DNA of 64,000 bases from Sporocytophaga sp. GTDB taxonomy: Bacteria; Bacteroidota; Bacteroidia; Cytophagales; Cytophagaceae. Under the pieces are notes generated by a model. It made no database searches and had not been told where the DNA came from. It was given only the letters and a program-made list of their open reading frames with translations. Where the stretch lies: positions 1 to 64,000 of the forward strand of contig JANQAB010000005.1 in NCBI GenBank assembly GCA_024707265.1, written 5' to 3'. A program made the translations under genes and the position numbers. Below, piece after piece: positions 58,601 to 64,000 of this stretch; within the stretch, counting starts at the first letter, position 1, and each line of letters opens with the position of its first letter.

Positions 58601-61600
58601 GTTCGGAGGAACTACAAGCGGAGCAAAGCTTGACTTGGTTTCAAACCTGGTCTTTATGGCTAATGACTTTGATGTAATTAGAGGTTCTGCAGAACTAAAA
58701 TATGGTATACAAGCCACCTCTTGTATAGAGGGGGACCTACTTATGAATACGATTTCAAATGCTGATACTGCTATTGTAATCTATTCTTCAGAAGGAATTC
58801 ATTGTGACGGAAATATCATTGATGCCTGTGCATCAATAGGTGTTGTATTATCCGGATCGAATAAAGCTTCTGTATCAAGCAATATGATTACCAATACGCC
58901 AATTGGGATTAAGATTACTGCTTCCACTTTAGATTCTCTTATTGGCAATACAATTTTTGGTCAGGACAGTACCGGTATCCTGGTTGACAATCTCTCAGAC
59001 CAACAGGTTATTGTATCCAATAGTATAGGTGCAGAAAGTCTCACATCAGACAAGACAAGCAATGGTTCAGCTATGATGATCTATTCGTCTGGAAATCTGA
59101 TTGGTGGAGCCGATTCACTTGGTAATAGAATAATAGGAAATGAAAACGGAGGCGTGCTTGTTATTAAAGGAACGGGTAACAAAATAACCTACAATTTATT
59201 TCTGAACAATGACTATGTCAATACAGCCCCTGAGCATTTTGCCATCTGGCATCAGAACAACGGGAATGAGCTGAAGGCTAAACCTGTTATCAAAGGTGTT
59301 AAGGAAGTAAAAAGAAATGCATTGTATGTTGTATCAGGTGAAGCAGAACCAAATGACAGCATTCACCTTTATCGTTCTGACGGGTATTATCAGAATGCCC
59401 GGTTCTTTGCCGGACTTGGTATTGCTGATGCTTCAGGTAAATGGGCGGTCACAGTTGATACTTCAGTTTTTGAAAGACAATTGATCTTCAGTACGCTGAC
59501 TATCGTTGCTACTGCCACTGATGCTAACAACAATACTTCTCAGTTCTCCGATATCGCATACCTTGGACCATGTTATGTTACAAGTCCGGAGGATAATACA
59601 GACAATGCTTATCCTGTTCCTAATTCATTCAGACAGGCGGTAGTATGTGCCAACATGCAGGATAGTAAAGCAGAAATAAAATTCTTCCTTGATAATAGCT
59701 CTGGTTTCGAGATTGGTCTTCAAAGGGAAATGATACCAATGGACAATCCTTTCGGAGTTTCATTTGACGGACTGAACTTAAGAATGGAGCAATATGAGGC
59801 AATGAAAAAAGGTCTTGAAGATGTTAGTCAGTTTGCCGGTAATGATACTATTGCAATTGTTCCTGAACACTCCAAAGAAGTTTCGGATACAACAGTTTTC
59901 TGGAGAATTACAAATCGTAATGGAAGATCAGAGTTTAAAAATCTGGAGGTCTATTCTTTTGATACGGCCTTTGTATTAAAGGCTTCGGATAGTATAAATA
60001 TTTCTTACATGAAATTTATACAGATTCCTGAATATGCAATTGTTCTGGAGGAAGGATCAAAAGATATCTACATGGATTCTCTAAAACTTCTTGGTTTTGG
60101 GGCAAAAGTCGATTCTTTGAACCGCATTACAACTTTCAACGAAGGATTGCTTTATATTCATAAAAACTCCAGAAAAATAGTCCTGACCAACTCATCCGTT
60201 CAGTTTGCTAAAACGGGTGTTGTAATTAATGAGTCAACAAATATAAATATATCAGATAACATCTTTGACAGACTGGCGCTTTCTGTTATCTCTGATAAGA
60301 CTGACTCTTTATATATAACCAACAATACTTTTAACAGAGGTAAAGGGATTGCCTCTGCAATTATTGCTGATGCTACTTCTGCAAATATTTCCGGTAATGA
60401 GATTGCGAATTATAAATATGGAATTCCTGTGGTGGTGACTAATTCGTCGGATGTAAATTTTAGCTCTAATAATTTTAAAGTAACAACTGATACAGTTAAC
60501 ACTGCTGTATGGTTTATTAAATGCGATAACTCCAGCCTGTCAGGTAATAACTTTGATTTTGTAAAAACATCAGCAATTCTAATAGAATCATGCGATTCTG
60601 TTTTGGTACAAGAGAATTCTGTTCAAAAGACCAAAGGTATCGGATATGACATAGTCAATTCCGAAAAGACAACATTATCCCGCAATCTGGTGATAAGTAA
60701 AACAGATTCTACTGGCCTGCTTATCAATATTCATAAAAAAGTATCCGGTATGTTGTCCAATAAGTCTAAGGAAGAACCTGTGATTGAGGACTATCTTGTT
60801 CAGAGACTGAAAGATTGCAAAGAGGAAAAGCTTGGGATCTATCTCTATGGCAAGTCAGAGCCACTTGACAGCATTGAAGTTTTTTCTTCCGATACTTTAA
60901 TTACGGTATTTAAAGAATACATAACCGGTGGCCGTGCAGATGAAGCCGGTAAGTGGATGATTCGTATTCCTGAGAAATATTATAACAGAAAACCTAATTA
61001 TAAATTCAGTTTTGCTGCAACTGCTACAGGCAAAGAAGAAAATAACACCTCTCAGGAGTCCAATACATTTACTTTTGGAAATGTTGTTAATGAACTTGTA
61101 GTTAAAAATACAAAAGACAGTGGTCCTGGCTCACTGAGGCAGGCAATTGAAGACGTCAATTGTTCTGATATTTATTCAGTGGTTTACTTCAACATAGACG
61201 GAGATGCCCCTTATAAAATTTTGTTAAAAGATTCTTTGCCTGCAATAGTTGCGACAAACGGGTTTAAAATGGATGGAAAAACCCAGGCGGATTATCATAA
61301 ACTTGAAGGAATAGATGCAGAAGCAACTATCTATGTGGATGCTTCAGAATTGCCGGATAGTGTTCCTCTATTTGTTTTGGCTGCAGATTGCGACAGTTCA
61401 TCTATGTCAAGGATGACGTTGCTGAACGCTGCTCAATCGATTGTATTGAATAATATTGGCAATAAGCTTGACAGTCTTACCATAAGAAGCAGTCTTCAGA
61501 GAAGAGACAAGGCAGTTCTTTTTACAGGAGGAGCAAATGAGCTTAGTAATTCAGTAATATCCGGATATGAAAGAGGGGTTTACATTACAGGTAAAGGAAA

Positions 61601-63518
61601 TGTTGTAAGAAACAGTGTTCTGAAGGACAATACGATATCGGTAGAGGTGAAGGGGGAGGGTTCAAATAACCTTGTTGCGGATAACAATATTGTTTCGGAT
61701 TCCATATCCATCTCCATCCGTGGCCCTCAGGAAGCTAACTTTATTTCCAGAAATCATATAGGTAGCTGGGATCATCCATTGAAATACCCTGCCATAAAGC
61801 TGGAGAATGCATCTCATCAGTACATTACCGGAAGCCTTATTCCTTATGCTGAGGTTGATCAGGAAAATTATGAAACATCTGCCTTCATCTACATTGGTGA
61901 TTCGTCCAATTATAATACCCTTTCTAAAAACAGAATCGGTATGGAGAAGGATGCGAAAGTTGTCATGAAAGGAAATATTCCTGGTATCAAAGTGAGTACA
62001 GAGCTTCCTGGGCAAAAGCTTTTAGGCAATAGCTTAAATAGAAATGAGATTGCCGGTCTTACTGTTCCGGCTCTGATTATGAATCACGTTGAAAGCGGCA
62101 TTGTGGCTGATAACTTCTTCGGGGTAGATTCGGGATATGTACAGATGAATCTTAAATCTCATTACAAAGATATATCAGGAATTGATACAACTTCAGTCTT
62201 GGTAATGAATTCGGCTTATGTCACCTTTATTGGAAATGAAATGGTCAATTTCAGAGATCATGGTATCGATGTGAGAAATTCTGAAAATATTTCCATCAAT
62301 CAGAATAAGGTCTATTCAGAATATTCAAACCAGAAAGGTATCCAGCTGAATCTCGGTACAGCAATGGAGTCCAATGAAGGCGTAAAGGCTCCTGTAATAG
62401 ATACCAATAAGGTAATCAGTAAGGATAGGATTCAAATTTCCGGTTCAACAATTTATCCTCAGGCGGAGGTACAGATTTTTTCAGGGTTTACTCCTGAAAG
62501 TCAGGATTCTGTATTACATGCTTTAAGATATATCACTTCTGTCGTGTCCGATAATGATGGTAAGTGGGTTGCTGAATTACCTTCTAATGATTTCGGGTTC
62601 AATAAATACAATAAGTACATCGCTCAGGTGAATAAAGGCCTGAACTCATCGGAATTCAGTAATATCTATACTGTTAAATCCTTGCTGTGTATGCTGATGG
62701 ATGTAGGAGTGGATTTAATCGGAGATCTGTATGAACCTTGCCCTCAGTCACAATTTAAGCTTGATGCACAGCTGGAGGGCCTTCAGTATTCATGGTCAGC
62801 TCCTGAATTCGACAGTACGCTTACCACTAGAATTGCACAGATAGACAAATCAGCTCACGTAACGCTTACACTTAAAGATGATTTCGGTTGTGAATTAAAA
62901 GAAACGTTTGAGGTGAGATACAAAGAGAAACCAGAAGATCCGATTTTCATAGTGTCCACAAATACTTTTGTAAGCGATACTATTGTTCTGGTGGATGTGT
63001 CAACAATAAGGTTGGATCAATACGACTGGTCATCTTCCGATGGACTATCCATAGTATCTGCAGGAGAGCTTGCTACTTTCAAAGGTCCGGACGGAAAGGA
63101 TTATCCGGTAGGCAGAGAGGTCCGTTTTGTCGCTCCAGATACAGGAACCTATGTGATGACTCAAAGATCTATAAGAGACGGTTGTTTTGTAAAGCTTGAT
63201 AAAGAGATTCATGTAACACACAAAATACCAGGGCAAGGCAATCCGAATGTATTGGATCCGGGAGAGAACAATCTGTATGTTCATCCATCTCCATTCCTGT
63301 CCTCTGAGGGGGCCAATATCTTTATAGAAACAGCAGGAGAAGGAGAAACGGAAGTTCTGATACTTGATGGATTAGGAAGAACACTTTTAACCTGGAATGT
63401 TTCCGGTAAAAAATCTTATAATATCCCAATACCTAAAGGTAAGCTGAATCAGGGGTTTTACATTGTAAAAGTAGTGACGGTAAGTTCATCTATGACATTT
63501 AAGATTGAGGTAAAATAG
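52560..63518 (+). CDS. Giant adhesin, segment 3 of 3: PKD/Ig, six CSLREA beta-helix modules, T9SS type A tail
   Basis: Real reading starts near 52660. Ig/PKD modules to about 54480 are followed by six large modules, each opening with a CSLREA-like motif, at about 54484 (GSLRDAINCANTKAG), 55838, 56718 (GSLREAVGCVN), 57954, 59570 and 61092 (GSLRQAIEDVNCSD), each leading into a NosD-type beta-helix of GNTIFKSGN-type coils and closing with a beta-sandwich (KLVISGRSIAGDTVEVFLSG, NNTSELSV). A final Ig-like part and the C-terminal Por_Secre_tail (LYVHPSPFLSSEGANIFIET to KIEVK, about 63270-63515) send it through T9SS. With both indels repaired the whole protein is 5473 aa. No catalytic motif seen; likely a surface adhesin. 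Confidence 0.8.
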   Translation: MRFRFQTSLLTLQVIRFVPGYGILVTELPAQKKNPKHIFRSSGKLKVRLTVSVNDDNGNAVSDTFEKDMEVSAAPVIDFVAQKPACNSDLVKFKNNSVIKTSEAIYNWDLGNGLKAGISEPSARYAPGFKQVSLEITDLIGCSSSLNQTIEIFAPVEKKPIQVSGNLKICSGDSVLLKAPASSAGYVWNNGSEIVSDNSQNIYVKESGSYTVTYSESACSMTTETVEVKVFELKNSSITFSGSACEGSELKVSLSETNSGQHTILWKLEENTLPFASSDFVISSLTSDNAGVYAAIVEEKSSGCEYMVPTKELVVKPGPYAPYLYSIKPNACLGDTIKVIYPNLYPNPHTKNWMLDNVVMEGEDGEILSLTKGKPDSKVTLKITDNATGCNSTSNVLPIVFSKEIKPRLSNNIESCEQASESISINVKPEDYDFKWYKNGDSISNSIFRMDFGSLSKPDTGYYYAVVISKAVNGNLAGCLSITDTVTVKLKSSPAKPEISGDKEFCSGNSVVLQSSVTNNIQWSTGETASSITVYEKGVYSVTATDISTGCQSKSTVSIVENPVPDFRFLGTGVYEFCGSEPLKLNGLSVYPSFQWKLNGVEYGKPNKDLYPRKSGSYTVFATTDKGCVGESDTLRVKSLPCACTVVTTEDGLNIGSLRDAINCANTKAGPDNISFAIEGVGPHAILLDSILPVIKEIVVIDGFSQSGDNVYDIIIKGGEYKANGLIQASGVTESEFRGLQFEGLDNAISLDFGNDDNTIEKNRFIGITKQAINLSGFIKNALIKDNYFEGIGTGEAIHLSYVAQSTFSNNTIKNVGSAISLVKSNKNTIKDNTISFIKQNGISLTSSSTGNILSGNTILDIDSSAVLISASNDNTLKGNYIGITKQGQSGLVKQNGVKTETSANTVITANVIAGVVKNGVITDSKSVITDNTIQKAGEYGIYALDTLLIKKNNLTNNTKGGIFVLNDQVRISQNKITNTSDPKAIDLDAKGNENKLPAEFDTYEFLNDKLVISGRSIAGDTVEVFLSGQKPQQAIQYIDLAIAGTDGKWSLTIAKGINFNPDSKNYYVNTASAGNNTSELSVPFTTGCFSCICRVVNANDAGVGSLRAAVDSAHVGSCLNIEFEIAPTTIQLQAPLRDINVQLNITGKPGMTIDGPSTGSAFTVAANNFNVTDLSFIQWDKAFELKGNNANLKNIRIDETKQPISISGNSNKVGGSCINCNSDKITYPITSGVEITGNNNQIGYSGNSNKIVNAANGVLVNVGKQNTIIHTSIVGTQKGIAHQGGGNSDYSAPVNLEGQFDGNKQGFISGKANPGDKIQVFLSDFTGKPASDFVLETITATGDFTIQIPSDFTPVGKNSFFILTATSTDGNTSEFSKAVKIGDKTVYCIVSNTDDSGEGSLREAVGCVNDAGTQKNNAVIVFDLPLQTENIIEVKNNGFVITNNEGVVIDPQKTNVKVKSEAVKLPYAFHWEVNRIELKGLAFEGFDHAIEITTGASNRIVGNTFTANDTAVYISKAGLNTVSDNIFKSGNLGLFGNETILELTSNTFGGTGNALVSGAHLKNADYSVITWNKFTDIAGDNAGLAKGLIAEKSSKLAIKNNNTLFTDKINSGFTFIEVDSSNVSDNILTGGGMSMDIINSLRMRVFDNKFVDPSIAGIHLDKSEFIDISKNIATSLTGNAKPIHLNYKLPNESNEGYSIPVFTNVTYSHGKVVYKGKAYPESAIEIFNATLDKRDMLSFRGTTVTDRFGNFEYSIAVSPEEINKYTLIATATYNRYAFEDGISYTSEASEAFNPNLKYCYVTKESDEDQKGTLRYNINLANKNECNLMLFDVDVSGQVNITPDIELPVITTNRLTIDATSQPGYSGAPIVNILENKDFSEAFKINSSGNIFVHGIRVKGYVAPVVVENVNYFENTHSAFEGFVNEGIKITSSNHKNIRLEENFYKSETADYIWNFNKSNIFTSKDSLVGGKSAVVNITGDSIVLMENALYGLSGNGFTLLASQSDSLYAFGNKFGGTTSGAKLDLVSNLVFMANDFDVIRGSAELKYGIQATSCIEGDLLMNTISNADTAIVIYSSEGIHCDGNIIDACASIGVVLSGSNKASVSSNMITNTPIGIKITASTLDSLIGNTIFGQDSTGILVDNLSDQQVIVSNSIGAESLTSDKTSNGSAMMIYSSGNLIGGADSLGNRIIGNENGGVLVIKGTGNKITYNLFLNNDYVNTAPEHFAIWHQNNGNELKAKPVIKGVKEVKRNALYVVSGEAEPNDSIHLYRSDGYYQNARFFAGLGIADASGKWAVTVDTSVFERQLIFSTLTIVATATDANNNTSQFSDIAYLGPCYVTSPEDNTDNAYPVPNSFRQAVVCANMQDSKAEIKFFLDNSSGFEIGLQREMIPMDNPFGVSFDGLNLRMEQYEAMKKGLEDVSQFAGNDTIAIVPEHSKEVSDTTVFWRITNRNGRSEFKNLEVYSFDTAFVLKASDSINISYMKFIQIPEYAIVLEEGSKDIYMDSLKLLGFGAKVDSLNRITTFNEGLLYIHKNSRKIVLTNSSVQFAKTGVVINESTNINISDNIFDRLALSVISDKTDSLYITNNTFNRGKGIASAIIADATSANISGNEIANYKYGIPVVVTNSSDVNFSSNNFKVTTDTVNTAVWFIKCDNSSLSGNNFDFVKTSAILIESCDSVLVQENSVQKTKGIGYDIVNSEKTTLSRNLVISKTDSTGLLINIHKKVSGMLSNKSKEEPVIEDYLVQRLKDCKEEKLGIYLYGKSEPLDSIEVFSSDTLITVFKEYITGGRADEAGKWMIRIPEKYYNRKPNYKFSFAATATGKEENNTSQESNTFTFGNVVNELVVKNTKDSGPGSLRQAIEDVNCSDIYSVVYFNIDGDAPYKILLKDSLPAIVATNGFKMDGKTQADYHKLEGIDAEATIYVDASELPDSVPLFVLAADCDSSSMSRMTLLNAAQSIVLNNIGNKLDSLTIRSSLQRRDKAVLFTGGANELSNSVISGYERGVYITGKGNVVRNSVLKDNTISVEVKGEGSNNLVADNNIVSDSISISIRGPQEANFISRNHIGSWDHPLKYPAIKLENASHQYITGSLIPYAEVDQENYETSAFIYIGDSSNYNTLSKNRIGMEKDAKVVMKGNIPGIKVSTELPGQKLLGNSLNRNEIAGLTVPALIMNHVESGIVADNFFGVDSGYVQMNLKSHYKDISGIDTTSVLVMNSAYVTFIGNEMVNFRDHGIDVRNSENISINQNKVYSEYSNQKGIQLNLGTAMESNEGVKAPVIDTNKVISKDRIQISGSTIYPQAEVQIFSGFTPESQDSVLHALRYITSVVSDNDGKWVAELPSNDFGFNKYNKYIAQVNKGLNSSEFSNIYTVKSLLCMLMDVGVDLIGDLYEPCPQSQFKLDAQLEGLQYSWSAPEFDSTLTTRIAQIDKSAHVTLTLKDDFGCELKETFEVRYKEKPEDPIFIVSTNTFVSDTIVLVDVSTIRLDQYDWSSSDGLSIVSAGELATFKGPDGKDYPVGREVRFVAPDTGTYVMTQRSIRDGCFVKLDKEIHVTHKIPGQGNPNVLDPGENNLYVHPSPFLSSEGANIFIETAGEGETEVLILDGLGRTLLTWNVSGKKSYNIPIPKGKLNQGFYIVKVVTVSSSMTFKIEVK

Positions 63519-63522
63519 AGCT

Positions 63523-63601
63523 GAAAGCTTAAAGCACAAAGCACAAAGCTTAAAGCAGAAAGCTTAAAGCAGAAAGAAAAAAGTTGAAAGTAAAAAGTTA
63601 A
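63523..63601. repeat. AAAGYNN heptad array (longest in the window)
   Basis: About eleven consecutive 7-mers: AAAGCTT, AAAGCAC, AAAGCAC, AAAGCTT, AAAGCAG, AAAGCTT, AAAGCAG, AAAGAAA, AAAGTTG, AAAGTAA, AAAGTTA, directly after the giant adhesin's stop. The phase of 7 is kept throughout although the last two or three bases vary. Confidence 0.8.
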
Positions 63602-63636
63602 GGCATGAGCAAATTCAGATGATAGAATTGAATTGC

Positions 63637-63760
63637 TTTGTCATCGTGAGCCTGCGAAGGATCTGAGTTTTGAAGTGAATAGATGTGATAATGTTGAGCA
63701 TGGGCTTTGATTGAAGTACATTATTGCGGTTCAGATGTTTCGCAGGCTCAACATGACAAA
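63637..63760. repeat. Palindromic TTTGTCATCCTGAG element, copy 2
   Basis: Terminal inverted repeats of 30 bases: TTTGTCATCGTGAGCCTGCG...(63637) and its inverse ending ACATGACAAA (63760), matching at 26 of 30 positions. Core of about 64 bases between. Shares the TTTGTCATC-TGAG...GGATCTGA arms with the copy at 37710-37782. Follows the heptad array just as copy 1 does. Confidence 0.65.
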
Positions 63761-63820
63761 TTAAATAGTAGAGTGGTTTTAAAGTAAAAAGAATTACACA
63801 ATTTATCGATTACATTTTTA

Positions 63821-64000
63821 ATGTCCAGTTCAACTACATTTTTCCGCAACAGGTATTTTTTGCCTGACAAAATGGTACTGTTGCCGTTTCTTATTCTGTG
63901 TTTTGTCCTGCAGACTAAAGCTCAGCAGCTGGATCAGCTGGGTAAAAAGCAGGGTGTTAAAGTCTCCGGTGGACTGGGACTGAATCAAAGTCTGTACTTT
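63821..64000 (+). CDS. Start of an exported protein, cut by the window
   Basis: Only the first 60 codons are in view. ATG 63821 opens MSSSTTFFRNRYFLPDKMVL, then a signal peptide core MVLLPFLILCFVLQTKAQQ with cleavage probably after A-Q, and mature sequence beginning LDQLGKKQGVKVSGGLGLNQ. The last part looks like the first strand of an outer-membrane beta-barrel, but too little is visible to assign a family. A second ATG at 63872 in frame could be the true start. No stop before the window ends. Confidence 0.6.
   Translation, partial: MSSSTTFFRNRYFLPDKMVLLPFLILCFVLQTKAQQLDQLGKKQGVKVSGGLGLNQSLYF

Overview
The window looks like a draft-assembly contig from a gliding, polymer-degrading member of the Bacteroidota, most likely Cytophagales near Cytophaga/Sporocytophaga. 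This is an inference from gene content: a BatA-type protein, a CHU_C (type B) and a Por-tail (type A) type IX secretion (T9SS) cargo, a PorP/SprF protein, a START-like protein, a GxxExxY protein, AT-rich spacers, weak ribosome-binding sites and TTG-N20-21-TAnnTTTG promoters.

Layout. 170-5414 is a tight + operon: BatA-like membrane protein, dihydroorotase homologue without its HxH metal motif, and two family-2 glycosyltransferases (the second frame-disrupted). 5418-9583 holds a methyltransferase (-) and a GT4 glycosyltransferase paired with a glycogen-debranching-type glucosidase. 9613-28799 is mostly housekeeping: purB, two cation diffusion facilitators, a CheY-like regulator, BrkB/YihY, PAP2 phosphatase, a DUF2383-like protein, an Hsp20-like protein, macrodomain/acylphosphatase/class II photolyase, an M48 lipoprotein protease, MBL hydrolase, RND/MMPL transporter, HU protein, and a hydrolase lipoprotein. 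28866-30297 holds a CAU tRNA with promoter and long terminator, and then a gene-poor stretch in which I find a promoter-to-terminator unit that looks like an unannotated small RNA.

30298-64000 is the accessory half: a 2449-residue CHU_C surface protein followed by its likely PorP/SprF partner; a PD-(D/E)XK-like GxxExxY gene sitting between two inverted arrays of GGAT-rich repeats; then a very long operon of a 1536-residue secreted protein, a fibronectin-III-like protein and a giant (about 5470-residue) beta-helix/PKD/CSLREA adhesin ending in a type A T9SS sorting domain. A further exported protein begins at 63821 and runs off the window.

Nine apparent single-base indels lie in homopolymer runs (eight in five genes, one in the tRNA), seven of them one base too long. 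The simplest reading is assembly error, so the broken genes here may be intact in the organism. Three kinds of non-coding repeat recur: degenerate 7-bp AAAGYNN tandem arrays, a palindromic TTTGTCATCCTGAG element (two copies), and the GGAT arrays around the GxxExxY gene.
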